Made by a program: the position numbers and the translations under genes. From Terfezia claveryi (lineage: Eukaryota > Ascomycota > Pezizomycetes > Pezizales > Pezizaceae): a stretch of 64,000 nucleotides of DNA. Positions 11,011 to 21,454 of this stretch are shown piece after piece; position 1 is the first letter of the stretch; every line of letters begins with the position of its first letter. Below the pieces are notes generated by a model. It was not told where the DNA came from. It did no database searches and worked only from the letters and a program-made list of their open reading frames with translations. The DNA lies in contig WHUX01000040.1 of NCBI GenBank assembly GCA_015179025.1, positions 1-64,000 of the forward strand, given 5' to 3'.

Positions 11011-11022
11011 GGTTATGAGCCC
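11011..11022 (+). other. Primer binding site, internal initiator-tRNA type
   Basis: GGTTATGAGCCC directly abuts the 5' LTR. It is complementary to an anticodon stem-loop sequence of the GGGCTCATAACC kind, which contains the CAT anticodon. Copia of Drosophila is known to prime from an internal initiator-tRNA-Met fragment, and the match here fits the same mode. The partial copia element carries the same core at 5435-5444. Confidence 0.75.
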
Positions 11023-11052
11023 GGAGCTTCAAAAGCGCCACTTCAACATACA

Positions 11053-12636
11053 ATGTCAAGCTTTGCAGAAGCCTCAGGGTCGGGCAACGACTCAATGAGG
11101 CCTCCAGAAGCCCCCAAAAGCACGAACACAACACCCGATCGAAAAATAACCACACTCACGACCAAACTAAATGGATCAGACAATTACCCTGAATGGGTCA
11201 CAACTATGAAACTTTACTTCCAAATGATCCAACTAGGAGACCATCGAGCATGGGATATTATCGAAGGAACATACTGAAAACCTCCAGATAAGCCACAAGA
11301 ATGGCTGGATGGGAATCACTACATTCTTCTTACCATCCTAAAAAATAGCGAACCCCAAGTCCGTAGTCGAATTGCGACAGTGGAAAAAGCCAAAGACGCC
11401 TGGAATACCCTCAAACAAGCCTATGAAGGAAGAACAGCAACTGAATTCCATTCTTTATTAAGAAGCTTGGTATATCTCCACTATGACGATAGAAAACACT
11501 CGATCTCAGAGCACATCACAGCATACGAAAAACTCTGGAATACCTTCTCAGGCATTATCGCTCGAGCTGACCTTACCAAGGATACTGGATTTGGTAAAGG
11601 ATTACTGGCCTTCTCTAGATGTGAGCAGGTTAAAACCGAATTTCTACTCATGTCACTACTTACATTCTATGCAAGTACTGTAGAAAATGTCAGGTCAAAA
11701 GAACAAACCTACGACGATACTGCACGGAAAATAAACGAATACATTACCGCTAGGCAAAAAGGCCAAAACCAACACAAAGAAAACAACAGCAATCCATTGG
11801 TTCAAAGAATAGCCTTGAACGATAAACGTTGCAGCTATTGCATAGGTAAGGGATGGCAAGGTCTCAATCACAATGAAAATGAATGTTATACCAAGAAAAG
11901 GGAACAAGGGAATGCTGCCAAACGCCAGAAACGAAAGAAGGATGAAGAAGCCGTTATTGTGCAGATAACAATAGGAAAAGCAGACGGAGGACCAACAAGA
12001 GCATACCAATATGATACGGCTGCATCTCATCACACAACGAACGAACTTGGAAGGCTATCGGAAATACAGGACAATCTCAACCTAGTGGTAAAAGGACATA
12101 ATGGAGCAGAATCCATCTGTACCACTATGGGTACACTGACACTCCAATGTAATGGAAGAACGATATACCATAAAGAATGCCTATATAATCCAACATATAG
12201 CAATATCATCAGTGGAGAAAGGATGCTGCATAAACATACCCTTCAAGTGCAGGGAAAATCAGCCAGATTGTGGAAGGGGAAAAATATTATATATAACATG
12301 AAAAGAGACATAAAAGGCGCCCTCTGGATAATACCTGATAAAGTCACATTATAGCAACTAGCTATCCAACCACCAAAGGCTGCCCTCGCCCAATTAACCA
12401 CTGAAACCGAATTAGCTATCCAACCACCAAAGGCTGCCCTCGCCCAATTAACCACTGAAACCGCCCAATCAGCTATCCAACAACTAAAAATCTTACATGA
12501 ACGATATGGGCATATCTCACTCAATACCTTAAAAAATCTCCCCGAATATCAGTTACTAGGCAAAATAATCCAACCAACAATTACCTGCGAGGCATGTCAG
12601 CTTAGCAAAGCAATAAAACTACAAGCAAAAAGCGGA
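11053..12636 (+). pseudogene. Copia gag and protease, two internal stops
   Basis: Starts MSSFAEASGSGNDS at 11053. The gag region carries LNGSDNYPEWVTTMKLYF and later AYEKLWNTFSG and LLMSLLTFY, then a cysteine knuckle CSYCIGKGWQG..H..C and a protease motif YQYDTAASHHTTN. TGA at 11275-11277 replaces the Trp expected between EGTY and KPPDKPQEW. TAG at 12352-12354 falls where a Gln codon fits. A 57-bp in-frame duplication (19 residues, LAIQPPKAALAQLTTETE) lies at about 12357-12470. The frame is otherwise open and identical with the downstream integrase frame. Confidence 0.9.
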
Positions 12637-15279
12637 TAAGGGATAAGGACATCTAAACCATTGGAACGATTACATGCAGACTTAGTTGGGCCTATAGATC
12701 CAATGACTCTTGCCAGCCAATATAAATATCTCCTACTAGTAACCGATAACTATAGCAGATATATAATAGCAAGAGCTCTAAGAAATAAGAGTGATGCAGC
12801 AGGAGCACTTATTGGAATTATTAATGCTCTAGAAAATAAGACCACCTACCAATACAAAGTTGTCCAAATACAAGCAGACTGGGGAGGCGAATTCCATACT
12901 CTCAGACTCGATACCGAACTTCAGCAAAGGGGAATCACCCTTAAAGAAACTGTACCAAGGCATAGCGAAACTAATGCTATAGCAGAAAGAACAAATAGGA
13001 CCATTATGACAATGAGCAGAACAGCCTTACTAGCAGCGAATATGCCAAAAAACCTCTGGGACAAAGCTGCCCACTGGGCAGTATACACAAAAAACCAAGT
13101 TCCCCATAAAGGCCTAAATGGAAAAATTCCTATTGAAGTACTATTCAATAAAAATGCCTTGCAAGAACGCACAAATCTAAGACCATTCGGCCAAAGAGTC
13201 ATTTGCTTTAACTATGAGAATAAAGCCTCAGATAAATTAGTCCCTCGAGGGTATACTGCTCGAATCGTTGGATATACAACTATATTTGGTACATATATAA
13301 TGATCAATGAAAAAGGAAAATGCACCTTAGCTAAAAATCCCGCAAAAGCTCAAGAAAGTGAGCTCGAAAAAGCTCAAGAAAACGAGCTCGGAAAAGATCA
13401 AGAATACGAGCTCCAAAAAGGTCAAGAAAGCGAGCTCGAAAAAACCGAAGAAAGCGAGCTCGGAAAAGCTCAAGAAAGCGACCTCGCAAAAGCTCAACAA
13501 AGCAGAAAAGCTCAAGAAAATGACCTTGGAAAAGCTCAAGAAAGCGAGCTCGGAAAAGCTCAAGAAAGCGACCTCGCAAAAGCTCAACAAAGCACTCAAG
13601 ACCCCACCCTGCAGCAAGGGAGGCATCGAAAAAGTGCTGTAGAATGGATAGAAGAACTTGGGGAACGAAAATCTAAAAGACAACGAAAGGCCACTGAGAA
13701 AGCTACGATCAAGGTCACTGAAAAAGCCACAATCAGAATAGTCAACTCTGACCATCCAACAGATGCACAAACCAGATCCTCTGCACAAGCACATGAATGG
13801 GCAAAAGCACGAACTAAAGAAAGAGAGCAATTGCAGAAATATGGCGTATTCACAAGAATCACTAAAGAAGATATCCCAGAAGGGACCAAGATTGTAGATA
13901 CCAAATGGGTCTATACAATAAAGCGAAAATTAGACGGAAGTATTGAGAAATACAAAGCCAGAAAAGTAGGGAGAGGATTTACTCAGGAGGATGGGATCAA
14001 CTATGATTCCGACAAAACCTACGCACAAATGATGAGATCCGAAACATTGAAAATCCTGCTTATACTGGCCATGTATAAAAAATGGAGAATTCGGCAGTGG
14101 GACGTGGTAGCTGCCTACTTGCAGGCTCTTTTACATCATGATGTCTATATTTCGGATATAAATGAAAATGGAGAGACCGAATACTGGAAGCTTAACAAAG
14201 CTCTATATGGGCTAAAACAAGCAGGGTATGAGTGGTTTAAGACATTAGAGAAGATCCTAGCACTTGCAGGACTCCATCAATGCATTGGAGATGAAGGGAC
14301 CTATACAAACCATGATAATTCCTTCATTCTGGGAACTCATGTCGATGACCTTATAGGAATTGCGGATAATGAGACAATACTCAAAGAATTCGAAGAAAAA
14401 ATCGAGGAAAAAATTGAGCTTGAAAAGCGTGGGAATCCAGAGAAACTCCTAGGAATTGAGCTTAAGTGGAACAACACAAATATAGAAGTCATAATGACCC
14501 AAAAGGCACTTATAGAAACAATGGCCTCAAAATACCTCCTCCACGGCGAACCGCAACATAAGAATTCCTTACCCATTAATCCAGAAGTATATGGCGACTC
14601 TAATGACCATTTCGAAGATGCTAAGAAATATCAAGCACTTACAGGAGGACTACTTTATATTGCAAGAATGACAAGACCTGAGATATCTATCCATGTCAAC
14701 CTTCTGGGACGGTGAGCATCTAAACCTTCCACAACAAATTATAGAGCTGCTTTAACTATTCTCCAATATCTCCAGAACACCAAGCATTTAGGACTAATTC
14801 TATGCAAACCTACGGATTTACACCTCGTCATATATGCAGATGCATCCTACGGTGGTGAACAAGCGAGATCCCAAACAGGAGTACTCATGACTCTCGGTGA
14901 TCAACCAGTAGGATGGTACAGTTGCCGTCAGGATACTGTATCCTTGTCAATCACCGAAGCAGAATATATTGCTGCATGTGAAGGAGCCAAAGATGCAGCT
15001 TGGGCACAACAACTCCTAGATGAACTTGGATTATCACTAAAACCTACGGTAAAAACAGATAGTGAAGGAACCTTCAACCTAGCTCATACCTCTCGCTGTT
15101 TAAGACGAACTAGGCATATTGAACATCGATACCACTATCTACGCCAACAAGTACAAGCAAAAAAATTAGCTATAACAACTATCCCAGGCAAGGAAAATCC
15201 AGCGGATATTCTTACCAAGATTACGCTCATGGTTACCATTAAAAAATGGCAAGACCGGTGGATGAGATTGGCAGAGTAG
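12637..15279 (+). pseudogene. Copia integrase, RT and RNase H, two internal stops
   Basis: Same frame as gag, entered after TAA at 12637-12639. Integrase core: HADLVGPID, LVTDNYSRYI, QADWGGEFH, and the Glu in HSETNAIAERTNR. A repeat-rich linker follows (see 13346-13600). RT: DTKWVYTIKRK, QWDVVAAYLQA, YGLKQAGYEWF, and the catalytic GTHVDDLIG (HVDD in place of the usual YVDD). TGA at 14713-14715 breaks the frame just after VNLLGR, with CGA to TGA the simplest origin. RNase H follows: YADASYGG, SLSITEAEYIA, RTRHIEHRYHYLR, GKENPADILTK, stop TAG at 15277. Four stops for one polyprotein leave this copy non-autonomous. Confidence 0.92.
13346..13600 (+). repeat. 24-bp coding minisatellite between copia integrase and RT
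   Basis: Around ten imperfect 24-bp units encode variants of KAQESELG or KAQESDLA. They keep the frame and lie exactly between the integrase C-terminus and the RT. The high Glu/Lys/Gln content suggests an extended charged helix. Confidence 0.88.
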
Positions 15280-15286
15280 AGGAGGG

Positions 15287-15568
15287 TGTAGGAAATACTC
15301 TTCCAATACATGTGCAACCATGTGAGTACGTTAACAACATATGGACATAGAGGCATGTGGATAAGAAAGTACGTCAACAACATATGGACATAGAGGCATG
15401 TGGATAAGAAGGCATATGACAAGCATGTGTGAATACGGAGGAGATATGTATATATAGACTGCTAGAACCCCTAAAGCAGAGATATAGATCAAGCAAGCAA
15501 TACATCTCTCTTACAGATCAATCCCCAATATCTACGTTCATATATCCTAAGATCTCATAATCCTTATG
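15287..15568 (+). repeat. 3' LTR of the complete copia element
   Basis: Starts TGTAGGAAATACTC and ends AATCCTTATG, colinear with 10729-11010. The terminal CG of the 5' LTR is TG here. Target duplication TCTCA follows. Confidence 0.93.
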
Positions 15569-15639
15569 TCTCACCGTGCCCTTCTGGTAAGCTTTCTTCG
15601 GGATAGAGACATCTTCGGTTGTTAGGAGGACTTGGAGCT

Positions 15640-16110
15640 GCTGATAATGGGTTGCACTCCTGCCAGGGCGAGCCTAAGGCAGGTCTGGGTTGGTGTTGGC
15701 ACTGTAGACATGATGGCGATGTTGTCAATTGACCATACATATGTACTGTATATACATTTGACTACCCAGCACAGCTGGTATTTGGGATCCGAGTCAGACT
15801 TCAAATATGAGGCTACCCCGAAAGTTTTGTCTACAGCACTTCGTGTAAAGGGCTCGCCTCAGCTGCCTGTTGAGTCTCAATCTAAAAATGATAACCAGAC
15901 TAAAAATGGTGTAGTAGGGAGACTACCAAGATAGGACTAGCTAGCTTAATTACAAAGTAGGGAGATACCGGAAAAGGTATGGGCCAAAAAAGGACTACCT
16001 GTGTGATTTCTCAAAAAGGCAACCATCCAACGTTACCGAACAAGTCAAAAATTCCAAATACCCATCGTGCTATGTACGGTGGGAGACTTTCCCGCATGTA
16101 CTCCGTCTAC
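15640..16110 (+). repeat. Dispersed repeat family A, copy 2
   Basis: Shares with 25610-26065 the blocks TTTGACTACCCAGCACAGC, GTCAGACTTCAAATATGAGG, AGTCTCAATCTAAAAATGAT and GGGAGATACCGGAAAAGGTA, and with 7675-7900 the last part. Its 3' end is interrupted by nano-insertion 3. Confidence 0.8.
15882..15908 (-). mobile_element. Possible nano-insertion with CTAAAAATG direct repeat
   Basis: AACCAGACTA (15893-15902) is flanked by CTAAAAATG at 15882-15890 and 15900-15908, a perfect 9-bp direct repeat, but the repeat overlaps the motif end, so the boundary is ambiguous. The same arrangement, with one change in the motif (AACCAGGCTA), is in copy 3 of family A, so it predates the spread of that family. 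Confidence 0.5.
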
Positions 16111-16147
16111 ATAGTCTGGTTGCACAACCCCTCCGTAGCCGTCTACA
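16103..16147 (+). mobile_element. Nano-insertion 3: 27 bp with perfect 9-bp duplication
   Basis: The insert 16112-16138 begins TAGTCTGGTTGCACAACC and ends CCTCCGTAG. It is flanked by CCGTCTACA at 16103-16111 and 16139-16147 (9/9). It is one of three longer family members that share a GCACAA and CCCTCC interior. Confidence 0.85.
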
Positions 16148-16149
16148 AC

Positions 16150-16330
16150 GCCGCTAGACTTACTAACTAGGGTAGTCACTTCCTTGTTGGGTCTAGTCAA
16201 TAACTGAAGATGCTAGACTTATCGAAGTTAGTCATTTGCTTGTTATATCTAGTTTATGCCCCAGAGCGCTAGACTTATTAGAGAACTCATTTCTTTGTTA
16301 AGTCTGGTTAGCAGCTGAGCAGCGCTAGAT
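16150..16330. repeat. 56-bp tandem repeat, three units
   Basis: Units each start GCTAGACTTA and contain TAGTCA(C/T)TT-like words. The third unit contains AAGTCTGGTT as a variant of the TCTAGT part of the unit. Confidence 0.7.
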
Positions 16331-16558
16331 CTATGACCTGGGGTCTACGTATATGGAAAATCCCAATGAGGCTGGTGTTGAGGGGATTTTCTATTCTTAT
16401 TGTTTCGTGTGTATTTCCCACAAAACTAGTGATCTCCGAATTAGGTAGGTATTGAGCGAATTTTATACTGTAGTACCAAAGAACTATGGAACTCCTTTAC
16501 AATCGGTGTGTACTTTAAGTACTTATTGCCCAATTGGGTGGGAAGGGCGAAGCTCGTA

Positions 16559-16902
16559 ATACCTATATATATATTTAATTTTAATTTGAAAACCTGCCGC
16601 GAGGCTGGAGAGGGGCTGTTTCACTACAAAAAAAAGCCAAAGCCGTCCCCCTCCAGATAATAAAATATTATGTGGATTTACAACAACTAGCGCCTCGCCC
16701 TTCCCTCTCTACTTTCTCCTTCTACTACGTAAAAGTGAGAAAGTGAGAGGGAATTTTTTTAAATAAAGAATTCTGTTGTAACCATATAATTATCTTTATT
16801 ATCTGGAGGGGGACGGCTTTGGCTTTTTTTTGTAGTGAAACAGCCCCTCTCCAGCCTCGCGGCAGGTTTTTAAATAAAAATAAAATATATATATATAGGT
16901 AT
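16559..16902. mobile_element. Foldback element, about 344 bp, long inverted arms
   Basis: The left arm from ACCTATATATATAT (16561) through CCTGCCGCGAGGCTGGAGAG, GTTTCACTACAAAAAAAAGC and CGTCCCCCTCCAGATAATAA is mirrored by the right arm ending ATATATAGGT (16900). Arms are about 130 bp and nearly identical, and the centre (CTCTACTTTCTCCTT...AAGTGAGAAAGTGAGAG) is also partly self-complementary. No transposase and no clear target duplication were seen. A transcript across it would form a long hairpin. Confidence 0.85.
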
Positions 16903-17314
16903 CCTGATTCTCGCGATCTGGTTATTCCAGAGGCTTTACTTGAGTTTATCATTTCAGGGGCTGTAGTATACTGTACAGTACAGGAGAAATGACTTGAAGA
17001 TGCCGAATCATCTTAAAATGAAGTCCCCGTTTTCATAGCGAGTGGTTACGTCATGTCCTGTCGAGCGAGGCATGTGAATGTCCCTTATCCGTAGTTACAA
17101 GTAAATATAATTTGGGTTTCTTGGCAACCTTTCAAACTCCTGATGATCAAGCGAGAGATGATTTGGTGCATCAAGGAATTACTGCTACGTCAATGGCCAT
17201 CATCAGAAAAACAAGCCAGTAGCAGTAGCTGGCGAAGGTAAGTACTCGATACATACCCCCGCATGGACATCCCTACTGTAGATCAACGCAGTGTATAGAG
17301 TACCAATAGATTCT

Positions 17315-17341
17315 TATCGCTAATAGTCTGGTTATCGTTAA
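17315..17341 (+). mobile_element. Nano-insertion 4: 9-10 bp with 8/9 duplication
   Basis: TAGTCTGGT(T) from 17324 lies between TATCGCTAA (17315-17323) and TATCGTTAA (17333-17341), one mismatch. Confidence 0.65.
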
Positions 17342-17788
17342 CAGGTTACAGTAATTAATGTGGAGAGCCGCACTGCATGCAGCACGCAATATCCACATCT
17401 ACAACGCTAATGATCCAACTGAACCACTCGGTGGCCTCGAACGGCGTGACAAATGTAACCTTTTACGCCATGATAGAGGTCTTTTTATCCTTCAGTAACG
17501 AGTATGATTTGCAGCATGAACCCTTCCCAGAGACGGGCTCACACACGTTCCCAGAGATGGGCAGGCTCTTCAATCCGGGAATTACTATATTGTTACACGT
17601 GGTGAGTTAAGTAGACCTATCTTTGGCCGTAGGAAAATACATCATTGGTTTTGAGAAACACCCAACATGACAAAAGCGCAAAAACATCCGGGTTCTGGGG
17701 GGAATGCGCAAAGCACCCCCATGCACAAAAAAGTATTGCTATAGACAGAAGAAAGGTAGGTGCCCCGGGTTCACAAATCCCCAAACCA

Positions 17789-18085
17789 CTAGCAAGCTTT
17801 CTTGTTTGAAACGATTTCCTTCAGCTCGTTGATTCGCTTCTCAAGTTTGTCGTAAAGCGTATAATCCATGATACCTTTGGTCAAGACCTACACATGAAAC
17901 ATATTTCTGTTAATCATTATGGTATTTTATTGTATGATAAGTCACACTTACACTCAAGAATCCGCCGCCAACCATCAGTAACCAGACAAGTAGGAAGTTT
18001 TCCGAATGGTCCTTAATCTGGTGTCCCATTGCCTCGGCTGCTTGCCTTGCCTGTAAGCCGATCAGTTTTGTGGCACCTTCTTTGA
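17789..18085 (-). CDS. Small single-pass membrane protein, partial model with intron
   Basis: The last exon 17789-17887 (stop TAG at 17789) encodes 32 residues beginning VLTKGIMDYTLYDKLEKRIN. It joins in phase across a clean 64-bp intron (17888-17951, GTAAGT...TGTGTAG) to an upstream exon that encodes EGATKLIGLQARQAAEAMG, a charged segment and a hydrophobic helix FLLVWLLMVGGGFLS. The helix followed by a basic, coiled-coil-like tail suggests a tail-oriented membrane protein of an internal membrane. The 5' end is uncertain: the exon probably starts near 18083 after a T-rich acceptor, and upstream exons could not be assigned. The family is not recognised. Confidence 0.5.
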
Positions 18086-18303
18086 AAAAAGAAAAGAAAA
18101 AAAGATACTCAGTGGACCCATGAATTATTGTCCCCGTATGCAGCTTGTAAGAGTTGTCTACCGAACCTTTAAACGAGTACGGAGGTGCGGAACAAAAGTC
18201 ATTTCCCCTTTCTTCTTTGGGAAAATCGTGCATATGCACGTCACTTCGGCGATCTACGACTAGCTATCTACTGTGTAACCAATGCCCTCGCTGCTCGCCC
18301 ACC

Positions 18304-18830
18304 TCACCCCTCCCCACTCACACCGGGTCTTGATAGCGGCATGAAGCACACCTTATATGTCCGTGGCCCTGGTTTCCTCCCACGTTTCTGAAGGGGGCCT
18401 TCGTTTTTACGGCCTTTGGTACTAGCTGAGATCATGATATCGATCGGATTAACACTGACAATTTGGTCAGTCTCCGGCATATGCCTCCATTCATCAGTGT
18501 TAAGATCCTCCAGGATCGACAACTTCCTGAATACTAACAAGAGACCTAAGATGTGCAATATACAATCGACAGTAGCGCATTGAAACAGCGACCATGCATT
18601 CTTGTGGATCTTGTTAGTCTCCTGAATGCGGAGCTGCCGCTCACGGTGGATTGCAATCCAGTAACTCTTTATCTCTTTTCACAGGAGGATGTCCTTCAGA
18701 ATATTCATTTCCACCCTCAAGTCTGATGACCTCTTGGATATGGTAAGGAATGCGTTCAATCCGATGCTGAATCCTCCATTGCTCAAGGTCATGCTATGCA
18801 TTCTTCCATGCTTGCTCAGCTGCCGTGCGG
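18304..18830 (-). pseudogene. Degenerate coding remnant, unknown family
   Basis: Minus-strand frames give protein-like pieces: AAEQAWKNA, LEQWRIQHRIERIPYHIQE, then in another frame YWIAIHRERQLRIQETNKIH and LNTDEWRHMPETDQIV, ending with a basic KRGRKPGPRTYK segment. They are separated by stops and frame changes. The composition suggests an old transposon or duplicated gene, but no domain could be identified. Confidence 0.35.
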
Positions 18831-18889
18831 GAAGTGAGTGGTCCCTATTTCGGTTATTAGCAACATGTTTGCCTACGGACTACTACCTA

Positions 18890-19005
18890 GGATTGGGGTA
18901 TTCGGGGGATTGGGGTGTTCGGGGTTCAGGGGATTAGGGTGTTCAGGGGATTGGAGTGTTCGGGGATTGGAGTGTTCGGGGGATTTAGGTGCTCGGAGGA
19001 TTGGA
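18890..19005 (+). repeat. G-rich minisatellite, about 16-17 bp unit
   Basis: About six units of GGGGATTGGGGTGTTCG and close variants (GGATTAGGGTGTTCA and others). G-rich on the plus strand. Confidence 0.85.
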
Positions 19006-19631
19006 ATTTAAGAGGGCGGAGAAGGGCAATATACTTGATGAATTAAGATGGTAGGGAAGAGTTAGTTGAAAGGTTGAGGGTTGGAGAAGGGCTGGTATAT
19101 AATGGATTCCATAGTTGGAGAATAGGATATCTGGCCAATTGAGATATTCGGCAATATCTAGTAAATTGAGAAGTTGGACGGTGAGAAAGTAAGACAACTG
19201 GTGGGTTGAGCCGGTGGAAGGCCATTTGCACGAGAGTAAATATGCGTGAATGCCCATGCATATGCCAAGTATCCATGCATGCATAGCCCTGCATATGCAA
19301 CTCCCAGATAGGAAAGGGGAAGGGACTTTTGTTCCGCCTCCGTATACTCTTCAACAACTGGCCACTCAAAGGCTGCAAGTTGCATGTAGGACAAATAGTT
19401 CATCGGTCCACCGAGTATAAAAAGAATGTTGTGTAACTATGAACGTATAAGGTTATCTTGCGGCCTAGCATGGGAGAGTTTTGCTTGGGTACGGCGTAGA
19501 AGGAGTTTTCTCATGAGATGGGACATTTTTGGTGCAGAGTAGGGAGATGAGTGAGAATTCGGATGGGAGTGAGTTGGGGGGGATTTTATAGCTTTAGCTG
19601 CCAAGACTCTACCGCCAAGGCCGCCAAACGT

Positions 19632-19654
19632 GTGGTCTTGTGCCAACCAGACTA
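19632..19654 (-). mobile_element. Nano-insertion family copy, no duplication recognised
   Basis: On the minus strand TAGTCTGGTTGGCACAAGAC is present, matching the first 20 bases of the 22-bp insert at 56441. No 9-bp flanking repeat was found, so this copy may be old or truncated. The surrounding 19050-19640 has no supported gene; 19290-19345 is an inverted, diverged copy of 18180-18240. Confidence 0.55.
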
Positions 19655-19825
19655 GGTTCTACGATGCTACACATTCCGTTACTTATGCCACCACCCGGTC
19701 CACACCTGTTACTCAAACATCATACGGCACGGCTTTATGTATATAATAGCTCGGATCTTGCCCTGACTCATGACTTGCCTTTGTAAGTGGTGGATCACTA
19801 GGTCGCCAATGCAATAGCCGCAGAT

Positions 19826-19998
19826 AGTTTTATAGCTCAACGAGGTTTATAAGCTCAACGAGCAGAATAAGAGGTTTATAAGCTCAATGAACAGAACAAG
19901 CGGTTTATAGCTCAACGAGTAAAACAAGAGGTTTATAGCTCAACGAGTAAAACAAGAGGTTTATAGCTCAACGAGGCTCAACCAGTAAAACAAGAGGT
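19826..19998 (+). repeat. About 28-bp tandem repeat
   Basis: Five or six units of GTTTATAGCTCAACGAGTAA plus AACAAGAG, variable at the 3' side. Confidence 0.85.
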
Positions 19999-20579
19999 GA
20001 CATTGTAGGGGTACTGCCAATAAGCTTGTATAAGGACAAGAAGGTTCGCGATTCAAAATGCTGAAGTTTTGTTATGCTTGTCCCCAACCTTATCTCCTAC
20101 CAAACTACAACAATGAGCTAGCAGAGATTTACACACTTGCTTGCTCACTCAGCGGAGAAAGCAGAGCAACAATTACCTGCAGGAAACACTCACTGTCGCG
20201 CTAAAAATTAGACTAGTCTAATATAGTAATGGTATGGTGTGAGGGATGGGGTTTTGTACGTCAGCTAGAGTTTCTTTTCTTTCTTCTTTTCTCCTACATC
20301 ATCATTGTCTTACAGTTTTACATAGAACACATCTTTCAGAGCTCCTCACAATGGATCGTGAGTTGAGCCTATTCTGAGTGTGGTTTTCCTTTCTCGTTAT
20401 CTGTCTTATCCTTTGAATAAAGAGTGGGCCTCTTTATTGTCTCTGTTTCTTTATATTCATCACTACCACCTCTACAAGGGTTGGGATTAAGGAAGTATGC
20501 TGTTGCTAAGCGGTTAAATATTTCCGAGAGACCATGGGGGTTAGGAGATGGCTAAGCCCAATAAAATTTATAATAAAAA

Positions 20580-21366
20580 AAACGGCGCAAGGTCGCGTTG
20601 TTGGGACCCTTGCAAAATGTGGAGGGGTGGGGCCACATTGTCAATAGCCCTCGGGCAGCGGATGATCTGAGGTTAGTGCCCTATGTCTAGTTGTTTCTAT
20701 AGGCATAGCTGACGGCTCTCAGGTACTCCTGGACCCAAGGATATTGAGTTCTCTTAGGCAACAATCAGATAGATGATGGTGGTGAGATCAACTGCCCTGG
20801 TAGTCCCCTAGGCACTCCTAGATCCAACTATGTCTATTTCTCTCCTATGCAGAATAAGGTGGTGAGGTTAGCTTCCTATGTCTAGTTCTTCCTACGGACA
20901 TAGCTGATGACTCTCCAGGTACTCTTGGACCCAAGGATGTTGAGTTCTCTTAAGCAACAATCAGATAGACAATGGTGGTGAGATCAACTGTCCTATGTCT
21001 GGTGTTATCAATGGCATAGCTAATGGCCCCCTAGGCCAACTACGTCTAGTTCTCTCCTATACAGCAGTCCGACAGAGGACGGTGGTGAGATTAGCTGCCT
21101 ATGTCTAGTTCTTCCTATGGACATAGCTGATGGCTCTCCCAGGTACTCCTGGACCCAAGGATGTTGAGTTCTCTTAGGCAACAATCAGATAGAGGATTGT
21201 GGTGAGATCAACTGCCCTATGTCTGGTGGTATCAATGGCATAGCTAATGGTCCCCATAGGCACTCCTAGATCCAACTACGACTAGTTCTCTCCTATGCAG
21301 CATTCCGACAAAGGAAAGTGGTGAGACTCTTAGCTGCCTATATCTAGTTCTTCCTACGGACATAGG
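20580..21366. repeat. Larger copy of the 115-bp unit array
   Basis: Begins GGGACCCTTGCAAAATGTGG like 8660-9480 and has about six units with TATGTCTAGTTCTTCCTACGG, CATAGCTGATGGCTCTCC, GGATGTTGAGTTCTCTTAGG and GTGGTGAGATCAACTGCCC. Two alternating unit types are visible. No gag frame follows here. The stretch 20000-20580 before it holds no supported gene. Confidence 0.8.
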
Positions 21367-21454
21367 TAGCCCCCGCCGTCACTGCCACCACCACACCCAC
21401 CACTTTCCTGACAGCCCCTTCCCCAAGCAAAACAGAAGGGGGGGAAATAAAGCA

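Larger units (their letters stand above)
10729..15568 (+). mobile_element. Complete Ty1/copia retrotransposon, TSD TCTCA
   Basis: A 4,840-bp element bounded by two 282-bp LTRs and flanked by the 5-bp duplication TCTCA (10724-10728 and 15569-15573). It contains a primer binding site, one polyprotein frame and a purine-rich tract (about 15278-15286) before the 3' LTR. The LTRs differ at only about three positions, all C/T (a TCAAC/TTAAC site, a GCGAA/GTGAA site and the terminal ACG/ATG), so insertion is recent. Domain order in the single frame is gag, protease, integrase, RT, RNase H, the copia order. Confidence 0.95.

Noticed and set aside
13327..13830. Long minus-strand frames over the copia linker
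   Set aside because: They are antisense shadows of the repetitive 24-bp minisatellite; the plus strand carries the conserved integrase-RT polyprotein.
16300..16310. AAGTCTGGTTA as a further nano-insertion
   Set aside because: It falls in the third unit of a 56-bp tandem repeat whose other units have TCTAGT at the same place; it is a repeat variant and has no 9-bp duplication.
18890..19005. Interstitial telomere repeat
   Set aside because: Units are GGGGATTGGGGTGTTCG-like, 16-17 bp, without runs of TTAGGG.
19826..19998. CRISPR-like array
   Set aside because: Units are contiguous tandem repeats without unique spacers, and the genome is fungal.
20207..20222. ATTAGACTAGTCTAAT palindrome as a paired nano-insertion end
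   Set aside because: It contains TAGTC/GACTA but not TAGTCTGG, and no 9-bp duplication is visible; short palindromes of this kind occur by chance.
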